A stretch of 36,713 nucleotides of DNA from Anaerolineales bacterium UBA2317. GTDB taxonomy: Bacteria > Chloroflexota > Anaerolineae > Anaerolineales > Villigracilaceae. A program made the translations under genes and the position numbers. Below, piece by piece: positions 1 to 7,233 of the stretch. Numbering within the stretch: position 1 is the stretch's first letter; each line of letters starts with the position of its first letter. The stretch spans positions 1 to 36,713 of the forward strand of contig DDVH01000028.1 of NCBI GenBank assembly GCA_002345215.1. Direction: 5' to 3'. A model generated the notes under the pieces. The model did not search any database. It was not told where the DNA came from and worked only from the letters and a program-made list of their open reading frames with translations.

Positions 1-1
1 T

Positions 2-367
2 GGTCTTGCAGAAAACTTAATGTTCGTGAATGCAATTGATACACCACCTGCTGGAATTGCAGTTGAAAATGCACCGACTCCATACATGCAAAAAGATTTA
101 GTGGATGCGATTACGCTTCTTTCCTCGGTGAAACCTGCTGATGCGACTTTGACATTTTCTTTAACCGACGGTTTACACTGGATAGACTCACGCGGTTGGA
201 CAGCCGCCTTCGGCACATCATCGCATGATATGCCTTTGAAGATTCGTGTGTATCAATCATTAGTAGATTCATTAACGGCAAGCAGAAAGACCCCGATTTA
301 TATCAATGTTATTCATCCCGATGCACCGTTTTATCGCATGGCTGAAGTGACAGAGGCAGAAGAATAA
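2..367 (+). CDS. ftsQ: FtsQ/DivIB cell-division protein, C-terminal part (5' end outside window)
   Basis: The reading frame is open from the first full codon of the window, so the gene starts upstream; the ATG at 20 is probably internal. About 121 residues remain. They match the end of an FtsQ-type divisome protein in style: a beta-rich segment with 'SLTDGLHWIDSRGWTAAFG', then 'KIRVYQSLVDSL' and 'INVIHPDAPFYRM'. FtsQ is a single-pass membrane protein that links early and late divisome proteins outside the membrane. The stop lies 7 bases before ftsA, with ftsZ next, which is the classic division-cluster order. The identification rests on context and the C-terminal pattern, because the POTRA domain and membrane helix are outside the window. 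Confidence 0.72.
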   Translation, partial: GLAENLMFVNAIDTPPAGIAVENAPTPYMQKDLVDAITLLSSVKPADATLTFSLTDGLHWIDSRGWTAAFGTSSHDMPLKIRVYQSLVDSLTASRKTPIYINVIHPDAPFYRMAEVTEAEE

Positions 368-374
368 AAATATT

Positions 375-1616
375 ATGGAAGAAATTGTAGTAGGCATAGA
401 CGTAGGCACAACCAAAGTCTGTACACTTGTTGGAAGAGTGGAAGATGATGGCAATGTTCGCATTCTCGGCGTAGGCATTGAGCCTTCGGCAGGAATTCGC
501 AAAGGCATTGTTGTGGATTTAGCCGCCGCGTCTCAAGCCATTAAACGTTCTGTAGAAAAAGCAGAAAGCACATCCAGTTTGGAGATTACAACCGCATTGG
601 TCAGTTTGGCTGGTGCACATGTTTCATCAGTCAATAGTCGTGGCGCGGCTGGCATCCCAAGCGGAATTATTGATATGCATGATTTAGCACGTGCTTTAGA
701 CCAAGCTCAAGCCATCGCTATTCCGCATGACCGTGAAATTGTACATGTCATTCAACGCGGCATTTCAGTAGATGGTCAAGAAGGCGTGAAGACTCCAGTT
801 GGCATGCATGGCTTCAAATTGGAAGTTGAGACTCACATCATCACTGCCGCAAGTGCCACAGTAGATAACATTCGTCAAAGCGTCAGTGCGGCAGGTGTAG
901 AGATTCAACAATTTGTTTTGAATCCGCTTGCTTCTGCTGAAGTCGTGTTGACCGAACAAGAACGTCAGGCAGGTGTAGCAGTGTGTGATATTGGTGGTGG
1001 CACAACTGATTTAGCCATTTATGTGGATGGTGATGTGTGGCATACGATGGTGTTAGCAGTTGGTGGCAATCACATCACACAAGATATTGCACATGGACTT
1101 CGTTTGAATTTGTCTCAGGCTGAGGAAGTGAAGAAGCAACAAGGTCATGCCGTTCGGTCAGAGATTGGAAGCGAAGAATATTTCTTAATCCGCCCGTTTG
1201 GTGAAGATAAAGATGTGCGCATCAATCGTCAAGATTTAGCACACATTATCGAAGCAAGAGTAGAAGAAACATTCGGTTTAATTTTGCAAGAGATTAAACG
1301 TTCTGGGTATGATGGTTTATTACCTGCTGGTATGGTTTTGACTGGTGGAACATCAGCATTGCCTGCGATTCATAAAGTTGCTAGTGAAGTGTTAGGAATG
1401 CCTGTGCGAACTGCACAACCACAAAATTTGAAAGGTCTTGTTGATAAATTAAACTCACCGATGTATTCAACAAGTATTGGATTGTTGAAATGGGCAATTG
1501 CCATGCACGACCATCAAGTGGTGATTGCAAGTGGAAGTAAAAGACGAAGAAACAGAAACGAGTCGAACGTTAATTTTGAAGCGTTGAAGAATTGGATGAA
1601 GAGGTTGTTGCCGTAG
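375..1616 (+). CDS. ftsA: Cell division protein FtsA
   Basis: This 413-residue actin-like ATPase anchors FtsZ filaments to the membrane and recruits later divisome proteins. The N-terminus carries the phosphate-1 motif 'VGIDVGTTKVCTLVG', and the phosphate-2 motif 'VCDIGGGTTDLAIY' is near residue 205. The adenosine motif 'GMVLTGGTSALP' is near residue 320. The last 16 residues (FEALKNWMKRLLP) look like the amphipathic membrane-targeting helix, which follows a basic linker with KRRRNRN. Length is normal for the family. The gene starts 7 bases after ftsQ without a clear Shine-Dalgarno sequence, so translational coupling is likely. ftsZ follows after 155 bases containing a hairpin. Confidence 0.96.
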   Translation: MEEIVVGIDVGTTKVCTLVGRVEDDGNVRILGVGIEPSAGIRKGIVVDLAAASQAIKRSVEKAESTSSLEITTALVSLAGAHVSSVNSRGAAGIPSGIIDMHDLARALDQAQAIAIPHDREIVHVIQRGISVDGQEGVKTPVGMHGFKLEVETHIITAASATVDNIRQSVSAAGVEIQQFVLNPLASAEVVLTEQERQAGVAVCDIGGGTTDLAIYVDGDVWHTMVLAVGGNHITQDIAHGLRLNLSQAEEVKKQQGHAVRSEIGSEEYFLIRPFGEDKDVRINRQDLAHIIEARVEETFGLILQEIKRSGYDGLLPAGMVLTGGTSALPAIHKVASEVLGMPVRTAQPQNLKGLVDKLNSPMYSTSIGLLKWAIAMHDHQVVIASGSKRRRNRNESNVNFEALKNWMKRLLP

Positions 1617-1623
1617 AATTGAG

Positions 1624-1664
1624 TCTTTCTTCTTTCATCTTTTTATGCAATGAAAGAAGAAAGA
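1624..1664. repeat. 15-bp perfect hairpin between ftsA and ftsZ
   Basis: The arms tctttcttctttcat (1624-1638) and atgaaagaagaaaga (1650-1664) pair perfectly around an 11-base loop. No T tract follows on either strand, so this is not a textbook terminator. It could be an RNA-processing or stability element that sets the FtsA:FtsZ ratio, or a leaky terminator. The arms are unusual in being purely pyrimidine and purine apart from their inner two bases. Confidence 0.6.
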
Positions 1665-1771
1665 GGAAAGAAGAATCATTGAAAGTCAAATGGTAAATTC
1701 GTACTGATTAACCCTGTTAAAAAATCAAGTTTTCGTTTAAGATTAGGCATATTCTTTGCCAGGAGAATAAA

Positions 1772-2935
1772 ATGGACACAAACAAAAGAAACTTACAAAC
1801 CGAAGCCTTTGCTCGCATCAAAGTAATTGGTGTGGGTGGTGGTGGACAAAACGCCGTCAACCGCATGATGGAAGAAGGTATTCAAGGCGTTGAATTTATC
1901 GTTGCGAATACAGATGCGCAAGCATTGACTCTTTCACGCGCGCAAACACGTGTTCGCCTCGGCGATAAAATCACACGTGGACTTGGTGCAGGTGGCGACC
2001 CTGAAATTGGTCGTAAAGCCGCAGAAGAATCATCGGATGAGTTATATAACGTGCTCAAAGGTGCAGATATGGTTTTCGTCACTGCTGGTATGGGTGGCGG
2101 AACAGGAACTGGTGCCGCACCTGTGGTTTCACAAGTTGCCAAAGAATGTGGCGCGTTGACGATTGGTGTGGTCACACGTCCATTTACATTTGAAGGCAAC
2201 AAACGTGGTCAATCTGCCGAAGTGGGTGTTGCAAAAATGAAAGAACATGCACACACACTCATTTCAATTCCGAATGACCGCTTGCTTCAACTGGCTGATA
2301 AAAAATCTTCATTGCAAGATGCTTTCCGCATGGCGGATGAAGTGTTGCATCAAGGTATTCAAGGTATTTCAGAATTAATTACCATCCCAGGTTTAATCAA
2401 TTTGGATTTTGCAGATGTACGTGCTATTATGTCTGAAGGTGGCGCGGCATTAATGGCAGTGGGTCGTGGCGCTGGGGATGAACGTGCCAAGCAAGCCGCT
2501 GAACAAGCCATTTCAAGTCAATTGCTTGATATTACGATTGATGGCGCACGCGGTGTCTTATTCAACGTCACTGGTGGACCAAACATGACACTCTTTGAAG
2601 TCAACGCCGCCGCCGCGATTATTCGTGAAACTGCTCACCCAGATGTCAACATGATATTTGGGGCAGTCATTGACCAAGATATGGGTGACGAGATTCGCGT
2701 GACGGTCATCGCTACTGGATTTGAACGCAGTGGAGTTCCACGCCGCGCTTTAGAACGCCTCCCTCGCTCTAACGAGAAACCTGTTTCAGTTTCCAACACG
2801 CCTTTTGCTACCCCCAAAGAATCAGTCAGCGTGAGCGCAGAGACACGTTCATCCAGTGATGTCAAATCACAACCAGCGCCGAACCTCGGCTCTGATGATT
2901 TAGACGTCCCGACTTTCTTGAGGAATAGAAGATAG
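1772..2935 (+). CDS. ftsZ: Cell division protein FtsZ
   Basis: FtsZ is the tubulin-like GTPase that polymerises into the division ring. This 387-residue protein has the nucleotide-binding 'GVGGGGQNAVNRM' near residue 20 and the tubulin signature GGGTGTGAAPV at about residues 108-118. The synergy region 'NLDFADVRAIM' lies near residue 210. After a variable, Ser/Pro-rich linker it ends in 'DDLDVPTFLRNRR', the conserved C-terminal peptide that binds FtsA. The start has a good ribosome site (AGGAG, 8 bases upstream). A strong terminator follows at 2952. The 155-base upstream gap could hold its own promoter, but I see no convincing one. Confidence 0.98.
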   Translation: MDTNKRNLQTEAFARIKVIGVGGGGQNAVNRMMEEGIQGVEFIVANTDAQALTLSRAQTRVRLGDKITRGLGAGGDPEIGRKAAEESSDELYNVLKGADMVFVTAGMGGGTGTGAAPVVSQVAKECGALTIGVVTRPFTFEGNKRGQSAEVGVAKMKEHAHTLISIPNDRLLQLADKKSSLQDAFRMADEVLHQGIQGISELITIPGLINLDFADVRAIMSEGGAALMAVGRGAGDERAKQAAEQAISSQLLDITIDGARGVLFNVTGGPNMTLFEVNAAAAIIRETAHPDVNMIFGAVIDQDMGDEIRVTVIATGFERSGVPRRALERLPRSNEKPVSVSNTPFATPKESVSVSAETRSSSDVKSQPAPNLGSDDLDVPTFLRNRR

Positions 2936-2951
2936 AGTTTTGTATATAGCT

Positions 2952-2989
2952 AAAGAGACAGTCACTTTCGTGGTGACTGTCTCTTTTTT
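2952..2989 (+). terminator. Intrinsic terminator after ftsZ
   Basis: The perfect arms agagacagtcac (2954-2965) and gtgactgtctct (2973-2984) enclose a 7-base loop and are followed by a T run. Flanking A/T pairs extend the stem. It closes the ftsQAZ transcript. Confidence 0.93.
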
Positions 2990-2994
2990 GTTCA

Positions 2995-3094
2995 TGTCAT
3001 TGCGAGCCGCCGTACTTGTTCTTTGGCGGTGAAGCAATCCCCAACATAATCATAAGATTGCTTCGTCGTGACTTCGTCACTTCTCGCAATGACA
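2995..3094. repeat. Dispersed intergenic inverted repeat, TGTCATTGCGAG type (copy 1)
   Basis: The outer arms tgtcattgcgag (2995-3006) and ctcgcaatgaca (3083-3094) are perfect complements. A second nested pair is gaagcaatc (3031-3039) with gattgcttc (3056-3064). The same two modules recur at 6432-6552, and a related TGTCATTCTGAGC form is at 3801-3910. I see no open frame specific to it. It is a non-coding dispersed palindrome, possibly a MITE or REP-like element. Confidence 0.8.
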
Positions 3095-3120
3095 TAGTAT
3101 TTCATGCTAAAATATCCTCA

Positions 3121-3555
3121 ATGACCGAAAAAGCGAAAGTACCGCAACGACCTGAGCATTATTCATATTTACTGCACCGCAAACAACGGGTGACTAAGAT
3201 TATCATGCCTGTAGTCATCAGCGCGTTGGTATTTGTCGGTTTTATTGTGTGGGTCAGTTTTGCTACCTTCAACCAAGGCGGTGACGTGGGACGTTGGGCG
3301 GCAATTTCTACCATTTGGATTGTGATTCCAGTAATGCTGGCAGGTTTAATTTTCCTTGCTTTGTTAATTGGTTTGATTTATCTCATGGCTCGTGCCATTG
3401 GCGGATTGCCGTATTACACAGGCATTGCTCAGGAATACGTATATATAGCCGAAGCCTACATCAAACGCGGAGCCAATATGGCGGCAAAACCTATTATCGC
3501 CATTAATGGCTGGCTAGAAGCAATCAAAGCATTTTTTGAAAAGGTGACTCCATGA
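3121..3555 (+). CDS. Small two-helix membrane protein, function unknown
   Basis: I chose the ATG at 3121 (144 residues). The frame is open from 3016, but the upstream part lies inside the inverted repeat and has no start signal. An extended -10-like TGcTAAAAT (3105-3113) sits 7 bases before this ATG, which suggests a leaderless transcript. The protein has a charged N-terminus, two membrane helices at about residues 27-49 and 62-90, and a cytoplasmic-looking tail with 'GLPYYTGIAQEYVYIAEAYIKRG'. I do not recognise a family with assigned function. It overlaps the next gene by 4 bases (ATGA), so the two probably act together, likely as an envelope pair. Confidence 0.75.
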   Translation: MTEKAKVPQRPEHYSYLLHRKQRVTKIIMPVVISALVFVGFIVWVSFATFNQGGDVGRWAAISTIWIVIPVMLAGLIFLALLIGLIYLMARAIGGLPYYTGIAQEYVYIAEAYIKRGANMAAKPIIAINGWLEAIKAFFEKVTP

Positions 3556-3743
3556 ACAGAAGCAGAACAATTTTTGGCGGTGTAATTATCGGTGCAGTGG
3601 TAGGTCTCATTGCCGCGATGTTATTAAATCGCCGTGCCGAACGAAGTAACAGAGAAACTGCTATCACAACAGGCGAGGGATTGAAGCTTGGTGTGCTATT
3701 GTTTGGTTTGTTACGCGCCATTGCGGCATTGAATGATGATTAA
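3552..3743 (+). CDS. 63-residue small membrane protein, function unknown
   Basis: The start codon overlaps the stop of the preceding gene in ATGA, indicating translational coupling. The protein has an N-terminal glycine-rich helix ('GGVIIGAVVGLIAAMLL'), a basic middle (NRRAERSNRE) and a second short hydrophobic stretch ('LKLGVLLFGLLRAIAAL'). It resembles YtxH-like small membrane proteins in layout, but the match is only by shape. A terminator follows 25 bases after the stop. Confidence 0.7.
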   Translation: MNRSRTIFGGVIIGAVVGLIAAMLLNRRAERSNRETAITTGEGLKLGVLLFGLLRAIAALNDD

Positions 3744-3768
3744 TCAGACCGTAGACGGTGGACGATAG

Positions 3769-3797
3769 ACCGAGACTTTATAGTCTCGGTTTTTTTA
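3769..3797 (+). terminator. Intrinsic terminator after the small membrane-protein pair
   Basis: The arms accgagac (3769-3776) and gtctcggt (3783-3790) enclose a 6-base loop and are followed by a run of T. Confidence 0.88.
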
Positions 3798-3800
3798 TTA

Positions 3801-3910
3801 TGTCATTCTGAGCCGAAGCCCTGAACGAAGTGAAGGGGCAAGCGAAGAATCTCTACCATAATCTTCTAGACTCTTCGCCGCAAAGACCAAGAGCTCGGCT
3901 CAGAGTGACA
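3801..3910. repeat. Dispersed intergenic inverted repeat, TGTCATTCTGAGC type (copy 2)
   Basis: The left arm is tgtcattctgagccga (3801-3816). The right arm is tcggctcagagtgaca (3895-3910) with one mismatch. A nested pair gcgaagaatc / gactcttcgc (3842-3851 / 3869-3878) has one mismatch. The architecture matches the elements at 2995-3094 and 6432-6552, with a different core sequence. Confidence 0.78.
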
Positions 3911-3936
3911 CACTTTTATTAATAGAACAAATGGAC

Positions 3937-3942
3937 TATAAT
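3937..3942 (+). promoter_or_regulatory. -10 element for a probable leaderless gene
   Basis: A perfect TATAAT lies 6 bases upstream of the ATG at 3949. Transcription from it would begin at or next to the start codon. No good -35 is seen. It falls inside the longer frame that starts at 3931, which argues against that earlier ATG. Confidence 0.5.
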
Positions 3943-3948
3943 CGAAAT

Positions 3949-5214
3949 ATGGAAACTATTTCAAAACAAACCTATCGTAGATTTTTGCTTGGAATACAAG
4001 GCTTATACCCAGGTCGAAGATTTGAAAATGTCAAAGGTGTTGAATCAGCTTTACGTCAGATTGAGGCGCTGCAACTTGATCCATTGACGATGGTGGCGCG
4101 AAGTCAAGATATTGCCATGTATGGTCGCGTGTTAAATTACAAGCCTGAAATGCTATATCAAATGGCGTATGAAAAACGTCAGGCGTTTGATTATGGTAAT
4201 TGGCTGGCGATGTATCCGATGCGTGAGTTCCCATATTGGCGTTTGCCGATGAAAAATTTTCAAGCGCGTGGTATGCGATACGAATCGTTTAAACATCCAC
4301 CAAAAGATTTAGTAAAACTTATTTTGAAAGCGTTGAAAGATAACGGACCGATGGGCAACCGTGACTTTGAAGGTAATGCTTTCAAAGAGTGGAGTTATCG
4401 CGGACGAAAAGATACAGCTGTAGGTTTATATTATTTGTGGTTGACGGGTGAAGTGATGATTTCACATCGCAAAGGTTTTGACCGCATTTATGATTTGCGC
4501 GAAAGAGTTGTGCCGAAAAAATATGATTATGTTGCCGATGAAAAAGAATCGGAAACACATTTTGCAATCAAGCAAATTAACATGGTCAACACGCTCAAAG
4601 AAAAACGTTTTCATTATGTTTGGAAATACAGCATAGAAAGACCTACGATGCCCGCAAAAGAAGCACAAAAAAAATTAGATGAGTTATTTGAAAATAAAAG
4701 TATCACACGTTTTCAAATAGAAGGTTCAAAAGATGTTTGGATTACGTTGAGTGAAAATAAAAAATATTTTGATGATTTGGAAGCGGGGCGAATCCCAAAA
4801 GCGTGGAGAGCGTTGGATACAACCACTGATGAAGAAGTAACGCTTCTTGCTCCACTTGAAATGGTTTCTGCTCGTGGACGCGCTAAACATGTCTTCGACT
4901 TTGATTACGTGTGGGAAGTATATAAGCCTGAACATCAACGTAAGTGGGGATATTATGTTCTGCCGATTTTATATGGTGATGATTTGGTCGCTCGCCTCGA
5001 CCCGAAATTTGATAGAACCACAAACACGCTTCATATTCTCGGCTTTTGGCTTGAGGATGATACTGTTGTAGATTCTAAATTTTCGGATGCGTTGGCGAAA
5101 GGTTTAACTCGTTTTGCAAACATGATTGGCGCACATAAAATAGATGTAAGTAAAATTAAACAAACAAAAATCCGTGATTATTTGAAAAAGAATATAAAAT
5201 TAAATCAGAAATAA
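3949..5214 (+). CDS. Winged-helix DNA glycosylase of the YcaQ/AlkX (HTH_42) family
   Basis: YcaQ/AlkX-family enzymes excise alkylated bases and unhook interstrand crosslinks. With the start at 3949 this protein is 421 residues, normal for the family. It carries 'QIEALQLDPLTMVARSQDIAMYGR', which includes the QxD catalytic motif of the AlkX branch (Q42 and D44). This is followed by 'YEKRQAFDYGNWLAMYPM', typical of the region after the motif. The C-terminal part holds 'GDDLVARLDPKFDR' and 'LHILGFWLEDD', also usual for the family. An ATG at 3931 is in frame, but a TATAAT at 3937 makes 3949 the better start. It stands alone between a repeat and a DinB-fold gene. Confidence 0.82.
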   Translation: METISKQTYRRFLLGIQGLYPGRRFENVKGVESALRQIEALQLDPLTMVARSQDIAMYGRVLNYKPEMLYQMAYEKRQAFDYGNWLAMYPMREFPYWRLPMKNFQARGMRYESFKHPPKDLVKLILKALKDNGPMGNRDFEGNAFKEWSYRGRKDTAVGLYYLWLTGEVMISHRKGFDRIYDLRERVVPKKYDYVADEKESETHFAIKQINMVNTLKEKRFHYVWKYSIERPTMPAKEAQKKLDELFENKSITRFQIEGSKDVWITLSENKKYFDDLEAGRIPKAWRALDTTTDEEVTLLAPLEMVSARGRAKHVFDFDYVWEVYKPEHQRKWGYYVLPILYGDDLVARLDPKFDRTTNTLHILGFWLEDDTVVDSKFSDALAKGLTRFANMIGAHKIDVSKIKQTKIRDYLKKNIKLNQK

Positions 5215-5259
5215 GCTGGCAGCTGGTTGAATTTAAAAAATTATAAAGGCAATCACAAT

Positions 5260-5787
5260 ATGAAAAAAACGGACCTACATCCTTTAGTAAAGCAATTACA
5301 ATTCACACGCAGTGAATTTAAGCGTGCTTTGAAGGGTGTGACTGACCAAGAAGCCTCAAAACGATTTATGCCAATGAATTGCATAAGCTGGAATGTAGGT
5401 CATTTAGCATGGCAAGAACAAAGTTATTTTTTACATCGTGCACAAGGTCAAATGATTTTGCCTGAAATTGATAAACTGTTTGCTTATGGTGCACCTGCTA
5501 GTACGCCAAAATTAAGCGATATGATTCAAGCTTGGGAAACAATTACAAAAGCAACAGACCCTTGGTTAGCAACATTAACTAGTAAAAAACTTTCAGAATA
5601 CGTAATTAATAAATATGGAAAACCTAGTCAACGTATTTATGGTGCAATGCTTCAACGAGTGATTTATCATTATTGGTATCATACCGGTGAAAATATGGCG
5701 ATTCGTCAAATGCTTGGGCATACAGGTTTACCTCAATTTGTGGGGAATATTGATGATAAAGCACCTTATACTTCTGAAAATAAATAA
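5260..5787 (+). CDS. DinB-superfamily protein
   Basis: I chose the ATG at 5260 (175 residues) over the TTG at 5227; AAAGG lies about 10 bases upstream. DinB/YfiT-like proteins are four-helix bundles that hold a metal ion with three histidines, and many are thiol-dependent transferases or hydrolases. Here H48 (in NVGHLAW), H137 and H141 (in YHYWYH) are spaced as in that triad. The end 'MAIRQMLGHTGLPQFVGNID' is typical of environmental DinB_2 members. It lies 45 bases after the YcaQ-like gene in the same direction and may be co-transcribed. Substrate cannot be predicted. Confidence 0.78.
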   Translation: MKKTDLHPLVKQLQFTRSEFKRALKGVTDQEASKRFMPMNCISWNVGHLAWQEQSYFLHRAQGQMILPEIDKLFAYGAPASTPKLSDMIQAWETITKATDPWLATLTSKKLSEYVINKYGKPSQRIYGAMLQRVIYHYWYHTGENMAIRQMLGHTGLPQFVGNIDDKAPYTSENK

Positions 5788-5792
5788 GCATC

Positions 5793-6365
5793 TCAGCAAT
5801 CACTCTTCCTTTGACTCCAATTCGTTAACTTTGCCCATTCTTCTGCTCCGCCGATGATGATGTCACAGACTGGGTCTTTGATATCGTAATACGCTTCCAT
5901 ATCTTCTTCAGGATGATATTTCACAAGTTCATGTTTTACTTTTCCGTATGCTTGTGCGACCATAGGCAATGCTCGTAAATAATCGCGGAATAAAATTGGG
6001 TAACGTTGATTGGCTCGATTTTGTATTCTCACATGCAAATTGATTTTGCGACTCGATGATGTGGGTTTGAAAATCCACTTTTCCCATTCTTTCGGGTCAG
6101 TTGTAGATTCGGGTGGGATGTGGTCACTTGTAATTCTTGTCACTCTTTCAAAGCCTGCTACATTCATTGCTCTTTCTAATTCTGCGGACAATGAATCAAC
6201 TGTCACTTGAATATCAATAATATCTTTGGCATCCAAATTTGGCACAGAGGTTGAACCGATATGGTCAATGCGAATAGCCAAATCCCCAAGTATGTTTCGT
6301 AACATCGTGCCAATCTCCTGAAATTCTTGTTTCCATTCAGGTTTATATGGTGTTATGGTTATCAT
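5793..6365 (-). CDS. GrpB-family nucleotidyltransferase-fold protein (UPF0157)
   Basis: The start is set at 6365 (190 residues) because GGAG lies 6 bases upstream. The frame stays open to 6626, but that extension runs into the inverted repeat and is not protein-like. The hallmark 'HIGSTSVPNLDAKDIIDIQV' spans residues 35-54, matching GrpB proteins, which have a nucleotidyltransferase fold. The N-terminal 'ITPYKPEWKQEF' is also typical. Cellular role and substrate are not known for most members. The stop lies 6 bases beyond that of the convergent DinB gene. Confidence 0.85.
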   Translation of the reverse strand: MITITPYKPEWKQEFQEIGTMLRNILGDLAIRIDHIGSTSVPNLDAKDIIDIQVTVDSLSAELERAMNVAGFERVTRITSDHIPPESTTDPKEWEKWIFKPTSSSRKINLHVRIQNRANQRYPILFRDYLRALPMVAQAYGKVKHELVKYHPEEDMEAYYDIKDPVCDIIIGGAEEWAKLTNWSQRKSDC

Positions 6366-6431
6366 GGATTCTCCACACAAAAAGAAGTAAATTTTTGCTA
6401 AGCAAGAGAGTCTATCATAGCGTGATAACAT

Positions 6432-6552
6432 CGTCATTGCGAGAAGGAGCGAAGCGACGACGAAGCAATCTTGTAATTTAGCATGGGATTGCTTCGGGCT
6501 TTGGTCTCGATACGGACTTCGTCCTACTCGACCATCAGCTCTCGCACTGACG
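6432..6552. repeat. Dispersed intergenic inverted repeat, CGTCATTGCGAG type with an inserted core (copy 3)
   Basis: The outer arms are cgtcattgcgag (6432-6443) and ctcgcactgacg (6541-6552, one mismatch). The inner pair is gaagcaatc (6462-6470) with gattgcttc (6487-6495), identical to copy 1. Between inner and right outer arm lies an extra segment, ggtctcgatacgg...cctactcgacc, which is itself partly self-complementary and suggests a nested second element. The repeat ends 21 bases before the gene at 6573. Confidence 0.75.
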
Positions 6553-6572
6553 GAAAAAACAACAGGAGAAAA

Positions 6573-7217
6573 ATGCTCAAACCGATTCGTTGGAATACTT
6601 TTGTCCGTGATTTTTTTGTGATTCAAATTGGCTTTGCTTTGTATGGTTTGTCTATTGCGTTAAGTCTGCAAGCAAACCTCGGCACAAATACATGGTCAAT
6701 ATTTGAAAAAGCACTTGCAGATATTACAGGATTAACCGTTGGCACAATGTCTGTGATTGTTGCTTTCTTTGTACTATTAATTGTGCTTTTATTTAGGGAA
6801 AAAGTAGGCTGGGGAACTTTAGGAAACATTCTTAGTATTGGTCCATGGTTAGATTTTTTTTTGTATCTTATTCCACCGTTAGAAAACAATCTTGTTTTAC
6901 AATCTCTTATGTTGCTTGCTGCTGTTCTAATTCAAGGTATAGCTAGCGCAGTGTATATTGGCGTGAATGCAGGCGCAGGTCCGCGCGATAGTTTGATGTT
7001 GGCGATTCATCGCACCACCAAGTTGAGTCTGCGACTTGCACGTGCTTCAATTGAATTGACAGTGTTTACAATTGGTTGGCTTCTCGGCGGACCCGCTGGA
7101 ATCGGCACATTAATTTTTGCAATCTTGATTGGTCCATCTGTGCAATGGGCGTTTAAGATTTTCAACGTCAAACCCCATAGAGAAGAACTACCTGAAAGTA
7201 ATGTCGTTGTAAAATAA
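6573..7217 (+). CDS. YczE/YitT-like integral membrane protein
   Basis: The ATG at 6573 has AGGAG 5 bases upstream. The frame is open from 6483, but that part is inside the repeat, so I reject it. The 214-residue protein has about five membrane helices. The conserved glycine-rich pieces are 'ANLGTNTWSIFEKALADITGLTVGTMSVIV' and 'GWGTLGNILSIGPWLDFFLYL', then 'VNAGAGPRDSLMLAI'. These resemble the YczE family of uncharacterised bacterial membrane proteins. It begins a tight co-directional run; the protease gene follows after 16 bases. Confidence 0.72.
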   Translation: MLKPIRWNTFVRDFFVIQIGFALYGLSIALSLQANLGTNTWSIFEKALADITGLTVGTMSVIVAFFVLLIVLLFREKVGWGTLGNILSIGPWLDFFLYLIPPLENNLVLQSLMLLAAVLIQGIASAVYIGVNAGAGPRDSLMLAIHRTTKLSLRLARASIELTVFTIGWLLGGPAGIGTLIFAILIGPSVQWAFKIFNVKPHREELPESNVVVK

Positions 7218-7233
7218 TCTGACGAGGAATCAA

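Noticed and set aside
3016..3120. N-terminal extension of the membrane-protein gene at 3121
   Set aside because: It lies inside the inverted repeat, has no ribosome site and encodes no recognisable protein segment.
6483..6572. N-terminal extension of the YczE-like gene
   Set aside because: It is repeat sequence read as protein; AGGAG before the ATG at 6573 decides the start.
6366..6626. N-terminal extension of the GrpB-family gene
   Set aside because: The extension crosses the inverted repeat at 6432-6552 and overlaps the start of the YczE-like gene; the ATG at 6365 has a good GGAG site and starts the family-typical sequence.
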